Source: VXRJ01 sp964636705
Lineage (GTDB): Bacteria > Acidobacteriota > Vicinamibacteria > Vicinamibacterales > UBA8438
Length of the DNA stretch: 64,000 nt
Assembly: GCA_964636705.1 (NCBI GenBank)
Contig: CAZWUJ010000004.1
Span: forward strand, 62,001-126,000
Direction of reading: 5' to 3'
Shown: positions 40,464-50,300 of the stretch, in pieces
Position numbering within the stretch: position 1 is the first letter of the stretch
How the letters are laid out: each line of letters begins with the position of its first letter
Notes under the pieces: generated by a model
Told to the model about the DNA's origin: nothing
The model's input: only the letters and a program-made list of their open reading frames with translations
The model's database searches: none
Program-made: the position numbers and the translations under genes

Positions 40464-41387
40464 CTAGCGCGCCGGCCTGGCGCGCCACAGGGCGGCGGCA
40501 ACGCTGCCCACCAGTGAATGAAGCACGGCGGATATGGCGCTCGGGACGGCGGTGAGGGGATTGACGAAGTTCTGCTGCGCGAGTACGACGCCGAGACCCG
40601 AATTCTGCATGCCAACCTCGATGGCGGCGGTCCGGGCCGCCTGTTCCTGCCGGAGCCACAACCTGCCGGCCAGGTAGCCGAGCACGAAGCCGCTGGCGTG
40701 GAGCGAGAGGACGGCCAGGAGCAGGCGCACGCCGGCGTCGATCACCTGCTCGCGGTTGCCGGCGATCACGGAGCCGGCGATCAGGATGATGGCAAGGACG
40801 GCGACCAGTGGGGCAACTGGAAGAACCCGGTCGCACGCACGCGGGAAGCGTGCCTTGAGGAGCGCGCCGGCAACGACCGGAAGGATGACTACCTGCACGG
40901 TGTCGGTGAGCAGGCCGATGACGGGCACGTCGATCCGGTTGCCGGCGAGCAACGCGGTAAGCGCCGGGGTGGCGAGCGCGGCAAGCAGCGTCGAGGCGGT
41001 GGTCATCGTGACGGAGAGGGCGACGTCGGCCCGCGCGATGAAGGCGATGACGTTCGACGCGGTGCCGCCGGGGCAGCAACTCACCAGTATCAGGCCGACT
41101 GCGAACGGCGCGGGGAGTCCGAAGAGCCAGCCAAGTGTGAAGCCGAGGAGCGGCATGAGCGTATATTGGAGCGCGACGCCCGGGAGGACGTTCGCGCGCT
41201 GGCGTAGGATGCGGCGGAAGTCCTCGAAGCCGACGGTCATCCCCATGCTCAGCATGATGAGGCCGAGCCCGAGAGGGATCAGCGGGCCGCTGAACCAGGT
41301 GAAGAAAGCGGGGCGCCAAAGGGCAAGTGCGCTGGCGAGAATGAGCCAGAGCGGGAAGGCGTTAGTGGCGGCGGTGAGAGGACCCAA
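40464..41387 (-). CDS. bile acid:sodium symporter (BASS) family transporter
   Basis: A 307-residue inner-membrane protein with about nine to ten hydrophobic helices. SCCPGGTASNVIAFIARADVALSVTMTT near residue 105 and EVGMQNSGLGVVLA near 255 are the two crossover helices of the BASS fold. Members carry organic anions such as pyruvate, pantoate or bile acids with sodium; the substrate here is unknown. The TTG at 41387 is preceded by TACAAT eight bases ahead (leaderless geometry). The ATG at 41450 would add 21 unstructured residues and overlap the divergent SDR gene. Confidence 0.8.
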   Translation of the reverse strand: MGPLTAATNAFPLWLILASALALWRPAFFTWFSGPLIPLGLGLIMLSMGMTVGFEDFRRILRQRANVLPGVALQYTLMPLLGFTLGWLFGLPAPFAVGLILVSCCPGGTASNVIAFIARADVALSVTMTTASTLLAALATPALTALLAGNRIDVPVIGLLTDTVQVVILPVVAGALLKARFPRACDRVLPVAPLVAVLAIILIAGSVIAGNREQVIDAGVRLLLAVLSLHASGFVLGYLAGRLWLRQEQAARTAAIEVGMQNSGLGVVLAQQNFVNPLTAVPSAISAVLHSLVGSVAAALWRARPAR

Positions 41388-41395
41388 CGCCGGGG

Positions 41396-41401
41396 ATTGT
41401 A
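41396..41401 (-). promoter_or_regulatory. candidate -10 element of the BASS gene
   Basis: Minus-strand TACAAT ends 8 bases before the TTG at 41387. If used, the mRNA starts at the initiation codon. Confidence 0.35.
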
Positions 41402-41448
41402 AGCGCGCGCCGCGTGCATGATGCGTGGCGGGAGGTGGACAAACGCTC

Positions 41449-42270
41449 ATGGGGTTTCAGGCGGACCTGTTGAAGGGAAGGGCGGCGTTGGTGACGGGCG
41501 GAGGGTCCGGAATCTGCCGTGGCATGGCGCTGGCCCTGGCGGCCCACGGGTGCGACGTCGCGGTGACCGGGCGGCGGGCGGAACCGCTGGAGGCGGTGCG
41601 GGGCGAGATTGAAGGGCTCGGCGCACGCGGATGCGCGGCGGCAGGCGACGTGCGGGATCCGGCGGCGGCCGAGGCGGCGGTCGCGTCGGCGGTGGAGGCG
41701 TTCGGGCGGCTCGACATTCTGGTCAACGGCGCGGCGGGCAACTTCCTCTGCCTTGCGGAAGACTTGTCCCCGAACGGGTTCGGCGCGGTGGTCGACATCG
41801 ATCTGAAGGGGACGTTTCACATGTGCCGCGCCGCGTTGCCGCACCTGAAGGCGAGCCGGGGGAGCGTCCTGAACATCAGCGCAACGCTGCACTATCTGGG
41901 AACGGCGGCGCAGTTGCACGTGTCGGCGGCGAAGGCGGGCGTGGATGCGCTGACCCGCGTGCTGGCGGTGGAGTGGGGCCCCTACGGCATCCGCGTCAAC
42001 GGCATCGCGCCGGGACCGATCGCGGAGACCGAGGGCGTCAGGCGCCTGCTGGTGGGCGAGGCGAGAGCGCGGACCGTCAATACGACGCCGCTCCGGCGGC
42101 TGGGCGCCATCGATGACGTCTCGCAGGCGGCGCTGTACCTATGTTCGGACCTCGCATCGTTCGTGACGGGCGTGACGCTGGTGGTGGATGGGGGACTATG
42201 GCTGGCATCCAGCCGGATGAGCGAAGCATGGGATGCATCGCTGGCGGCGGCGGAAAGGCCATCATCGTAG
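41449..42270 (+). CDS. 2,4-dienoyl-CoA reductase-type short-chain dehydrogenase
   Basis: A 273-residue SDR. The cofactor loop VTGGGSGICRGMALAL is near residue 20. NGAAGNFLCLAEDLSPNGF near 95 and ISATLHYLGTAAQLHVSAAKAGVDALTR near 145 closely resemble the peroxisomal-type 2,4-dienoyl-CoA reductase (DECR2). In that subgroup the usual catalytic Tyr is replaced, and indeed a His (QLHVSAAKAG) stands before the conserved Lys. It would help beta-oxidation of unsaturated fatty acids. GGAGGT lies 12 bases ahead of the ATG. The pterin dehydratase gene follows 22 bases after its stop codon. Confidence 0.85.
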   Translation: MGFQADLLKGRAALVTGGGSGICRGMALALAAHGCDVAVTGRRAEPLEAVRGEIEGLGARGCAAAGDVRDPAAAEAAVASAVEAFGRLDILVNGAAGNFLCLAEDLSPNGFGAVVDIDLKGTFHMCRAALPHLKASRGSVLNISATLHYLGTAAQLHVSAAKAGVDALTRVLAVEWGPYGIRVNGIAPGPIAETEGVRRLLVGEARARTVNTTPLRRLGAIDDVSQAALYLCSDLASFVTGVTLVVDGGLWLASSRMSEAWDASLAAAERPSS

Positions 42271-42292
42271 TGGGGAACCGGGGAGTGACGTG

Positions 42293-42622
42293 ATGAGTGA
42301 TCTGGCGAAGCAGGAGTGCATTCCGTGCAAGGGCGGCGTGCCGCCGCTGGCAGGCGCGGAGCTGGCGGGATTTCAGGAGCGGCTGGGTGGTAACTGGAAC
42401 GTTGTCGAGGAGCACCATCTGGAGAAGGTGTACAAGTTCGACGACTTCCGGCAGGCGCTCGATTTCACGGTCCGGGTGGGGGAGATGGCGGAGGAGCAGG
42501 ACCATCATCCCGACATCTATCTGGCGTGGGGACGCGTGAAGATCATTATCTGGACGCACAAGATCGACGGGCTGACGGAGAGCGACTTCGTCTTTGCCGC
42601 GAAGGCCGACGCTTTGCTCTAG
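42293..42622 (+). CDS. pterin-4a-carbinolamine dehydratase
   Basis: Dehydrates 4a-hydroxytetrahydrobiopterin, recycling pterin cofactor of aromatic amino acid hydroxylases. It is 109 residues long, a typical DCoH/PhhB size. The signature E-Q-D-HHPDIYLAWGRVKIIIWTH plus a later Asp matches the family pattern with its catalytic His pair. The N-terminus carries an unusual Cys pair (CIPCKGG), as in several bacterial members. No hydroxylase gene is in the window. It may be cotranscribed with the SDR gene upstream. Confidence 0.93.
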   Translation: MSDLAKQECIPCKGGVPPLAGAELAGFQERLGGNWNVVEEHHLEKVYKFDDFRQALDFTVRVGEMAEEQDHHPDIYLAWGRVKIIIWTHKIDGLTESDFVFAAKADALL

Positions 42623-42626
42623 AACA

Positions 42627-42736
42627 GGTGCGCCGGCGTCCCCGCCGGCAAAAGGTCCGCCGGCGTCCCCGCCGGCAAAAGGTCCGCCGGCGTCCTCGCC
42701 GGCAGAACGGGTCCGCCGGCGTCCTCGCCGGCAGGC
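42627..42736. repeat. 27-bp tandem palindromic repeat, four copies
   Basis: Unit starting GGTCCGCCGGCGTCCCCGCC; copies at 42627-42653, 42654-42680, 42681-42708 and about 42709-42736, with a few substitutions. Each unit folds as GCCGGCG...CGCCGGC. It is related to the unit within cysG at 31205. Confidence 0.9.
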
Positions 42737-42754
42737 AGATACCGGCTCCAGAAT

Positions 42755-42777
42755 GCCGGCCTGGAGGCCGGCGCACC
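42755..42777. repeat. REP-like repeat, copy d
   Basis: GCCGGCCTGGAGGCCGGCGCACC, the same core as copies a-c, sitting between a tandem array and the MOSC gene. Confidence 0.75.
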
Positions 42778-42791
42778 GGCCGGCGGACCGG

Positions 42792-43259
42792 TCAATCGTC
42801 CCAGGAGACGCGATCGCCCAGCGCGATGGCGCCGTCGTCCAGAGACTCGGCGTAGGCCCCGCCGGCCCACGCCGGGCGCATCACGGCCCGCAGTCCCGGT
42901 GCGGCCTCGTCCATCCTTTCGCAAGGACGGGTCTCGCCGTTGATGCGGAATCGGCACGAGCCGATGCGCAGGATGCGGCCGCGCGTTCCCGCGAGCTCGA
43001 TGCCCGAGACGAGTACGTTCGCACGGCGGATGGCAGGATCGATATGGTCCGCCATCGCCTCGCTCACCCGGTCCCATTCACCGCGCGAGATGATCGTCAC
43101 CTGCCGCTTCCCGCCCTGGTCCGCATTCCCGACGAGGCCCCTGCCGGCCCGCAGTTCGGCCTGCTCCACCGGGTCCATCGGACCGCGGCGGAACCGCTTG
43201 ATCCAGATCCGTTCGAGCCGTCCTCCGCGCGTTCCTTCCGAGGGGTTCGTTTCCGCCAT
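42792..43259 (-). CDS. MOSC domain protein
   Basis: A 155-residue single MOSC (molybdenum cofactor sulfurase C-terminal) domain. It has the expected GRGLVGNADQGGKRQVTII near residue 38 and ETRPCERMDEAAPGLRAVM with the conserved Cys near 112. GGAYAESLDDGAIALGDRV lies at the C-terminus. Stand-alone MOSC proteins (YiiM-like) detoxify N-hydroxylated compounds or handle molybdenum cofactor; which applies here is open. It converges with the pterin dehydratase gene. Confidence 0.85.
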   Translation of the reverse strand: MAETNPSEGTRGGRLERIWIKRFRRGPMDPVEQAELRAGRGLVGNADQGGKRQVTIISRGEWDRVSEAMADHIDPAIRRANVLVSGIELAGTRGRILRIGSCRFRINGETRPCERMDEAAPGLRAVMRPAWAGGAYAESLDDGAIALGDRVSWDD

Positions 43260-43348
43260 TCTCGCTACATCATCGCCTCTGCCCGTGCAAGTCCCGTTCC
43301 CGATGGCTAGGAGCCTGCGGCTCCGATGGCCGCCCAGCCGCGCCTATC

Positions 43349-43384
43349 TAGGGGTCTGCACCGTTCCACGGCGCAGACCCCTAG
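43349..43384. repeat. dispersed hairpin repeat, family 2, copy 2
   Basis: TAGGGGTCTGC ... GCAGACCCCTA forms an 11-bp stem around ACCGTTCCACGGC. The core CTGCACCGTTCCACGGCGCAG is identical to 9874-9894. It lies just before the start of the LuxE-like gene and after the MOSC gene start. Confidence 0.65.
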
Positions 43385-43401
43385 TGTAAAATCCCCGCTC
43401 G

Positions 43402-44505
43402 ATGAGCGCACCCGCCGCCGGTACCGGCAGTCCTTCCGCTTCCGCCCGCGAGGCGCTCGACGTCTGGGTGCGCGAGGTGATCGAGTGGCATTTCGATCCC
43501 GCAACGGGCAGCCCCTTCTGGCTGGATTGGGCCGCGCGCGCGGGCTGGGATCCGCGCGACGCCGTGCGCGGCTTCGACGACCTGACGAAGTTCGGCCATT
43601 TCGAGGACGAATGGCTCCGGGGCGGGCCGGTGCGCCGCTGGGTGCCGAAGGCGTACGCCGACCGTCCGATCTATGTCTTCGAGACTGGAGGCACGACCGG
43701 GATTCCGAAAAGCCGGATCGCGATCGATGATTTCCGGACCGACTACGAGCTCTTCTCGGAGACGCTCCCGGACGAGTGCTTCCCGAAGGGCGCCAACTGG
43801 CTGATGCTCGGGCCAAGCGGTCCGCGGCGCCTGCGCCTTGCCGTGGAGCACCTGGCGCAGTTCCGCGGCGGCATCTGTTTCTGTGTCGACCTCGACCCGC
43901 GCTGGGTGATCAAGCTGATCAGGAAGGGTTGGATGGACCACCTGAAGGCGTATCAGGCCCACGTGATCGATCAGGCCCTGACGGTGCTTTCGGCCGGCCA
44001 CGACATCAAGTGCCTCTTCTCGACCCCGAAACTCATCGAGGCGCTGGCGACGCGGCTCGAAGACGAGGGTTCGAGCATCCGGGAGACGGGCATTACCGGC
44101 ATCTTCGCCGGCGGAACGGAGTTCACTCCGCAGTGGAACCGTTTCGCGCACGAGGAGTTGCTCGACGGCGTCTACATGACGCCCACCTACGGCAACACCT
44201 TGATGGGACTGGCCGGCTCGCCCCCGAGCGGACCTGAGAACGGATACAAGATTACCTACTACGCGCCACAGCCGCGCGCCGTCCTGCAGGTGGTCGATCC
44301 GGACGACGCCGACCGCGTGGTCGGCTACGGCGAGACCGGCCGGGTGATGCTGACGACGTTGACGAAGGAGTTCTTCGTTCCCCGGTTCCTCGAGCGGGAC
44401 GAGGGAGAGCGCGAGCCGCCCTGCGAGCAGTATCCTTGGGATGGCGTGAGCGGCGTCCGCCCGTTCAGCGCGCTGGCTTCCTCGACCACCGTCGGTGTCT
44501 ACTGA
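43402..44505 (+). CDS. LuxE-like / phenylacetate-CoA-ligase-like AMP-forming enzyme
   Basis: A 367-residue adenylate-forming enzyme. FETGGTTGIPKS near residue 95 is the ANL phosphate-binding loop. GIFAGGTEFTPQW near 235 and MTPTYGNTLMGLAG near 262 correspond to the AMP-site motifs. GYGETGRVMLTTLT near 315 matches the end of the large domain. The small C-terminal lid domain of CoA ligases is nearly absent, as in LuxE acyl-protein synthetases. With an aldehyde-dehydrogenase-like gene 1.6 kb downstream, it may activate a carboxylic acid for reduction. The substrate is unknown. Confidence 0.75.
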   Translation: MSAPAAGTGSPSASAREALDVWVREVIEWHFDPATGSPFWLDWAARAGWDPRDAVRGFDDLTKFGHFEDEWLRGGPVRRWVPKAYADRPIYVFETGGTTGIPKSRIAIDDFRTDYELFSETLPDECFPKGANWLMLGPSGPRRLRLAVEHLAQFRGGICFCVDLDPRWVIKLIRKGWMDHLKAYQAHVIDQALTVLSAGHDIKCLFSTPKLIEALATRLEDEGSSIRETGITGIFAGGTEFTPQWNRFAHEELLDGVYMTPTYGNTLMGLAGSPPSGPENGYKITYYAPQPRAVLQVVDPDDADRVVGYGETGRVMLTTLTKEFFVPRFLERDEGEREPPCEQYPWDGVSGVRPFSALASSTTVGVY

Positions 44506-44614
44506 CCGGGTCAGGTATCATGAGGGGGCCGCCCCGGCGCGGCCCTGGCGAGCAATCAGCGATAGAGTGTGACGACGGACGAACGCCGTCTACTTCAAAG
44601 GAGCGAGACCCACA

Positions 44615-45139
44615 ATGCGAACCGAACTGCTGAACCGGAACCTGCTGATAACCCTGGCGATCTTCGCCGTGGCCGCGGCCGGGTGCGGCGGCGGAGGCGG
44701 TGAGATGGCTCCCGAAGAGCCGATGGAGATGGAGGCCGAGGAGCCTGCCGCGGACGCCGCCCCCAGCGGACCGCCGCGCGTCTTCTTCGTCGCCCCGCTC
44801 GACGGCGAAGCGATGTCCAGCGACCACGACGTCGAAATCGAGATGGGCGCGGAGAACTATCCCATCTCGGCCATTCCGGAGGGTTTCGACCCGGAGAACG
44901 ACACGCCGCGCCCCGGTATGGGCCACTTCCACGTCGGACTGAATACCGACTGCCTCCCGGTCGGCGAGGTGATCCCGGAGGGCCAGGGCTGGCAGCACTT
45001 CGGTGATGGCTCGAACGCCTACACGCTGCAGGTGGAGCCGGGGACCTACCAACTGACGGTCCAGATCGGCGACGACCTCCACGTGACCCAGGAAGGGCTC
45101 TGCGAAACGATCAGCATCGAGGTGGCGGACGGCATCTAG
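44615..45139 (+). CDS. DUF4399 domain lipoprotein
   Basis: A 174-residue exported lipoprotein. The signal peptide ends in a lipobox AAAGC, so Cys24 would be lipidated. An acidic Met/Glu/Pro-rich linker spans about 30-50. A single DUF4399 domain follows, with RVFFVAPLDGEAM, GMGHFHVGLNTDC near 100 and GTYQLTVQIGDDLHV near 145. The domain has conserved His residues and an Ig-like beta pattern; its role is unknown. It sits between the LuxE-like and LuxC-like genes on the same strand. Confidence 0.8.
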   Translation: MRTELLNRNLLITLAIFAVAAAGCGGGGGEMAPEEPMEMEAEEPAADAAPSGPPRVFFVAPLDGEAMSSDHDVEIEMGAENYPISAIPEGFDPENDTPRPGMGHFHVGLNTDCLPVGEVIPEGQGWQHFGDGSNAYTLQVEPGTYQLTVQIGDDLHVTQEGLCETISIEVADGI

Positions 45140-45162
45140 CCGTTCGTGGTCGTCGTAACGCC

Positions 45163-46584
45163 GTGATTCACTTTCCGGCGCTGCGGTGGGGCAAGCCCTA
45201 CCGAAGCCTTGATATCGACAAGGTCGTTCACTTCGACACCGGCGAACCGGTGGCGGAGGTGAGCCAGGCCAACCCGGGCATCGTTGCGCGCGATCTCCGC
45301 AAGGCGGAGCGTGCGCGTGCCGCCCTCCGGGAGGTGCCGCCGGACGAGCTGGTTGCCATGGTCAAGAAGGGCGCCGAGCTCTTCTCGTCGGCCGAACTGC
45401 CGCTCGGCGACGGAACCCAGACGCCCAGCGAGTTCGTGCGGCAACAGTCGGCGACCACCGGTCTCCCCGAGCACATGTGCCGCATGAACATGGAGAAACT
45501 GCGGTACGTGCTCGACCACATCGACGACATCCTGGCGTCGCTCACGCGGCGGCTCGATCCGGGCATCCTCGCCCGCGGATTCGGCGAGGAGGATGGCGTG
45601 ATGCGGAGCTATCAGGCGACGACGCCGGTGCTCGGCATGGTCCTGCCGTCGAACTCGCCCGGCGTGCACAGCCTCTGGCTGCCGATCATCCCGCTGCAGA
45701 TCGGCCTCGTGCTCAAGCCGGGTCCGCAGGAGCCGTGGACCCCCTGGCGGATGACGCAGGCGTTTTTCCAGGCCGGCGTGCCGCAGGAGTCGGTCGCGCT
45801 CTATCCCGGACTGGGCGACGTCGGGGCGGCGGTATTGAACAACTGCCCGCGCAGTCTCATCTTCGGCGGAACGGCGACGGTGGAGCAGTATGCCGGCAAC
45901 CCGGCCGTCCAGGTGCATGGGCCCGGTTTTTCCAAGATCCTGCTGGGCGACGACGAAGCGGACAACTGGGAAGAGCATCTCGACCTGATGGTCGACAGCG
46001 TGCTGATCAACAGCGGCCGGAGCTGCATCAACTGTTCCGGCATCTGGACGCCGCGGCACGGACGGGCGATCGCCCAGGCCCTGGCCGAGCGGCTCGGCCC
46101 CATTGCGCCGCTGCCTCCGGAAGATCCGGACGCGGCGCTCGCGGCGTTCACGGTGCCTGGGCAGGCGCCGGCGATCTCGGCCGACATCGACAACGCGCTG
46201 AAGGAGAACGGGGTCGAGGAGACGACCGCGGCCCACCATCCGGACGGACGGCTGGTACAGCGCGAGCGGTGCGACTACCTTCGCCCGACCGTGGTCTACT
46301 GCCCGTCGTCCGAAGCGGCGATGGCGAAGAAGGAATACATGTTCCCGTTCGTGACGGTCGTCGAATGCCCGCAGGCGAAGATGATCTCGTCGATCGGCCC
46401 GACGCTGGTCGCCACCGCGCTCACGTCGGATACGGCGTTCGAGGGGGATCTGCTCGACGCGCGGAACATCGATCGGTTGAATCTGGGGCCGATTCCGACC
46501 ATCCGGCTGAACTGGCTGCAGCCCCACGAAGGCAACATCGTCGACTTCCTCTTCCGTCCGCGCGCGCTGCAGAAGGCGTCATAG
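45163..46584 (+). CDS. LuxC-like / aldehyde-dehydrogenase-fold acyl reductase
   Basis: A 473-residue protein of the aldehyde dehydrogenase superfamily. The cofactor domain contains TPVLGMVLPSNSPGVHSLWLP near 150 and LVLKPGPQEPW. The nucleophile is in SGRSCINCSGIW near 287-290 (two candidate cysteines), followed by EYMFPFVTVVECP near 390 in place of the usual EIFGPV. This divergent pattern resembles acyl reductases such as LuxC more than standard ALDHs. The start is GTG at 45163. Together with the upstream AMP-forming enzyme it could reduce a carboxylic acid to an aldehyde. Confidence 0.75.
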   Translation: MIHFPALRWGKPYRSLDIDKVVHFDTGEPVAEVSQANPGIVARDLRKAERARAALREVPPDELVAMVKKGAELFSSAELPLGDGTQTPSEFVRQQSATTGLPEHMCRMNMEKLRYVLDHIDDILASLTRRLDPGILARGFGEEDGVMRSYQATTPVLGMVLPSNSPGVHSLWLPIIPLQIGLVLKPGPQEPWTPWRMTQAFFQAGVPQESVALYPGLGDVGAAVLNNCPRSLIFGGTATVEQYAGNPAVQVHGPGFSKILLGDDEADNWEEHLDLMVDSVLINSGRSCINCSGIWTPRHGRAIAQALAERLGPIAPLPPEDPDAALAAFTVPGQAPAISADIDNALKENGVEETTAAHHPDGRLVQRERCDYLRPTVVYCPSSEAAMAKKEYMFPFVTVVECPQAKMISSIGPTLVATALTSDTAFEGDLLDARNIDRLNLGPIPTIRLNWLQPHEGNIVDFLFRPRALQKAS

Positions 46585-46608
46585 GCGCATTACGAACGGA
46601 GGACGCGG

Positions 46609-47280
46609 GTGCTGGACGTCCGGAACGTTTCCAAGGCGTACCCCACCGCCCGCGGTCCGCTCCCCATCCTCACCGACGTATCGTTGTCGCTCGGGCGTGG
46701 CGACGCCGCGTCCATCGTCGGGCCGTCCGGCAGCGGGAAGAGCACGCTCCTCTACATCGTGGGCGCGCTGGAGCCGCCGTCGAGCGGACACGTGACCCTC
46801 GAGGGAACCGACCCGTTCGCCCTGAACGACATCGAGCTCTCCGCGTTCCGGAATTCAAAAGTGGGATTCGTCTTCCAGGATCACCTGCTGCTGCCGCAGT
46901 GCACGGTTCTGGAGAATGTTCTGGTTCCGACCCTGGTGGGCGAGCCGGACGCGGCAGTGGCCGGACGGGCGGAGAAGTTGCTGAGGGAGGTCGGACTGGC
47001 CGACCGGATGGATCACCGGCCGGCGGAGCTGTCGGGCGGCGAGCGGCAGCGGGTCGCCCTGGCGCGGGCCCTGATTCAGGAGCCGCCGCTCGTCCTGTGC
47101 GACGAGCCGACCGGCAATCTGGACCGTGAGTCGGCGGCGACCGTCACCGACCTGCTGCTCGAGCTGCACGAACAGCAGGACAGCGTGTTGCTGGTCGTAA
47201 CGCACAACCCGGAGCTGGCGGCGCGGTGCCCGATCCGCTACCGCCTGGACAACCAGCGGCTGGCGCCTGCGGGCGGGTAG
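46609..47280 (+). CDS. ABC transporter ATP-binding protein, LolD/MacB type
   Basis: A 223-residue ATPase. It has Walker A GPSGSGKST at about 42, the Q-loop FVFQDHLLLPQ near 92, the signature LSGGERQRVALARAL near 140, and Walker B LVLCDEPTGNLD, typical of the lipoprotein/macrolide export subfamily. The start is GTG with GGAGG five bases ahead. The permease gene begins 20 bases downstream, making a two-gene ABC system powering a mechanotransmission-type permease rather than a classical channel. Confidence 0.93.
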   Translation: MLDVRNVSKAYPTARGPLPILTDVSLSLGRGDAASIVGPSGSGKSTLLYIVGALEPPSSGHVTLEGTDPFALNDIELSAFRNSKVGFVFQDHLLLPQCTVLENVLVPTLVGEPDAAVAGRAEKLLREVGLADRMDHRPAELSGGERQRVALARALIQEPPLVLCDEPTGNLDRESAATVTDLLLELHEQQDSVLLVVTHNPELAARCPIRYRLDNQRLAPAGG

Positions 47281-47300
47281 CGCCGCTAACGGAGCTTTCC

Positions 47301-50300
47301 ATGGTGGTCCGCGCGCTCGTTCGACGCAATCTCGGCCATTACTGGCGCACCAACCTGGCCGTCGTGGGTGGCGTGGCCGTGGCCGTCGCCGTCCTTGCCG
47401 GCGCGTTGCTGGTCGGTACGTCGGTCCGCTCCAGCCTGCGCGCCCTCGCCCTCGAACGCCTCGGGGCCATCGACCGCGTCGTTACGGCGGGCCGGTTCGT
47501 CCCTGAAGAGACCGCGGGCGCGTTGCTTGCGGCCGACGGCATGGGGGCGCACTTCCCGGCGGTCGTTCCGATGATCGCCGTGGAGGGTTTCGTCACCCAT
47601 CAGGCGAGCGGGCGCCGCGCATCCGGCGTGCAGGTCTACGGTGTCGACGACCGCTTCTGGACGTTTCACGGCCGCGATCCCGGCGGCTTTGCGCTCGACC
47701 GCAACGGCGCGTTCGCCAGCGGCGGCCTCGCCGGCGAGTTGGGGATCGAGATCGAGGATGCGCTGCTGGTCCGCGTCGAGAAACCCTCGGCGGTGCCGGT
47801 GAGTTCGCTCCACGGCCGCCGCGACGACGTTGGCCGGACCCTCCGGCTCGGAGTCGCGCGTGTCCTCCCGCCGTCCGATCTCGGGGAGTTCTCGTTCCGG
47901 CCTGCCCAGGGTCTGGCCCGGTCGGTCTTCGTTCCGCTGTCGCGCCTGCAGGAGGAGCTGGAGACCGAGGGCCAGGTGAACACGCTGCTCCTGGGGGGCG
48001 CTTCGGCCGCGTCGGCGGCGGCGGACGCCGGCGACGATGCCGTGCGCCAGGAGACGGCGGAGGCCGCGGTCCGGGCCACCGCGACGCTGGCCGATCTCGG
48101 CCTGCGCGTCCGCGTCCTTCCGGAGCAGGGGACGATCGCCGTCGAGTCGGACGCCGGCCTGTTGACCGACGCGACCGTCGAGACGGTGGAGGGGGTTGCC
48201 GCGGCGGGCGGCCTCGCGACGGAGCCGATCCTGTCCTACCTGGCGAACGAGCTGCGCATCGGGGGGAGAGTCACGCCGTATTCCGTCATCACGGCCCGGG
48301 ATCTGGCCCGCCTCGGCGCGGCGGCCCCGGCCGGCGCGGCCGCCGGCGACCTGCCGCCGGTGATCCTCAACCAGTGGGCGGCGGACGATCTGGAAGCGGA
48401 TCCCGGCGACAGCCTCACCATCGAGTACTACCTCTGGGAGGACGAGGGCGTTCTGACAACGCGCGAAGCGGAGTTGCGCGTCACCGGAATCGTGCCGCTG
48501 GAGGGTGTCGCCGCCGACCCCGACCTGACGCCCGACTACCCGGGCATCACCGAGGCGACGGACGTCATCGACTGGGATCCGCCGTTCCCGGTCGATCTCG
48601 GGCTGATCCGCCCGGTCGACGAGACGTACTGGGACGACTACCGCACGACACCCAAGGCCTTCATCCCGCTCGCCGCCGGGCAGCAGTTGTGGCAGTCGCG
48701 CTGGGGCCAGGCCACCTCGGTCCGCCTGACGCCGGCGTCCGGCGCCGGTCTCGACGCGGCCGCCGCGGCGGTGGCGGACACCCTCCGCGAGAACCTCGAT
48801 CCGCTGGCCCTCGGCTTTATCGTCTACCCGGCGCGGACGCTGGCCCTCGAGGCGTCGGCCGGCGCCACCGACTTCGGCCTCTACTTCATCTACTTCAGCT
48901 TCTTTCTGGTAGTGTCGGCGCTGCTGCTTGCCAGCCTCTTCTTCCGCCTCGGGGTCGAACAGCGGATTCGCGAGCTCGGCCTGCTGCGTGCCACCGGGTG
49001 GACGCCGCGCGCCATCCGGCGCCTCTTCCTCAGCGAAGCGCTCGTCCTGTCGGTCGCGGGCAGCGCTGTCGGCGTCGCCGGCGCCATCGGCTACGCCTGG
49101 CTCATCATGCTTGGGTTCCGCACGCTCTGGATCGACGCGGTCGGAACGACGCGGCTTGCCCTCGACCCGTCGCCGGCCACGCTGGCGGCGGGGGCGGCGG
49201 GCGGGATCCTTGCCGCGCTCCTGTCGATTGCCTGGACCCTCCGCGCGCTTTCACCGGCGACGCCCCGCAGCCTGCTGACCGGCGGTGTGGCGGAGGTGAC
49301 CGGCGTGCCGAAGCTCGACGAAGCGGGGGCGGGCGAGCGCCGCGCCGGGTGGATCGCTCTCGGGCTGGGTGGCGCGGGACTCGCTCTGATCGGCGCCTCG
49401 GCGCTCGGCGCGCTCGGCGACACGGCCGGTTTCTTCGGGGGCGGCATGTTGCTGCTGCTGGCGTCGCTCGCGCTCGCCTGGGCGTGGATCGGGGGGCGTC
49501 CGGACAGCCGGGCGGGCGGACGCGCGACGGTCGCGCAGGTGGGCTACCGCAACGCGGCGTACCGGCCGGGCCGTAGCGTGCTGTGTATCGCGCTGATCGC
49601 CTTTGCCGTCTTCATCATCGTCGCCGTCGACGCGTTTCGGAGAGACGGCGAGGCGGACGCGACCGACCCCGGATCCGGCACCGGGGGCTATACGCTCCTG
49701 GCCGAGTCGCTCCTGCCGATCGTCCACGATCCGTCGAGCGCGGCGGGGCAGAGCGAGCTGTTCATCGACGATCTGTTCGGCGACGGCGAAGCCCTTGCCG
49801 GCGTTTCCCTTGCCCGCTTCCGCCTCCGCCCGGGCGAGGACGCGAGCTGCCTGAATCTGTACCAGGCCAAGGACCCGCGCGTGCTGGCCCCGACCGCGGC
49901 GTTCCTGGCGGAGGGACGCTTCACCTTCGGCGCGACCGCGGCGGAAACGCCCGAGGAAGAAGCCAATCCGTGGCTGCTGCTCGACCGGACGTTCGAAGAC
50001 GGCGCGATTCCCGCGATCGCCGACGCAACGTCCCTGGCCTACGCGCTGCATCTGGGGATCGGTGATGACTTCGTGCTCAACCGGGACACCGACCGGCCGG
50101 TGACGCTTCGCATCGTCGCCGCGCTGGCGGACTCCGTCTTCCAGGGCGAGTTGCTTGTTGGGGAGGCGAACTTTGAACGCGTCTTCCCGGACTACGAGGG
50201 CTACCGCGTCTTTCTGGTCGACGCTCCGCCGGATCGCATGGACGCGGTGAGCGCCGCGCTGGAGGATCGCCTCGCCGACTTCGGCTTCGACGCCGTCTCC

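Noticed and set aside
44526..44545. GGGCCGC/GCGGCCC hairpin after the LuxE-like gene as a terminator
   Set aside because: A seven-bp GC stem without a U-run is common by chance at this base composition.
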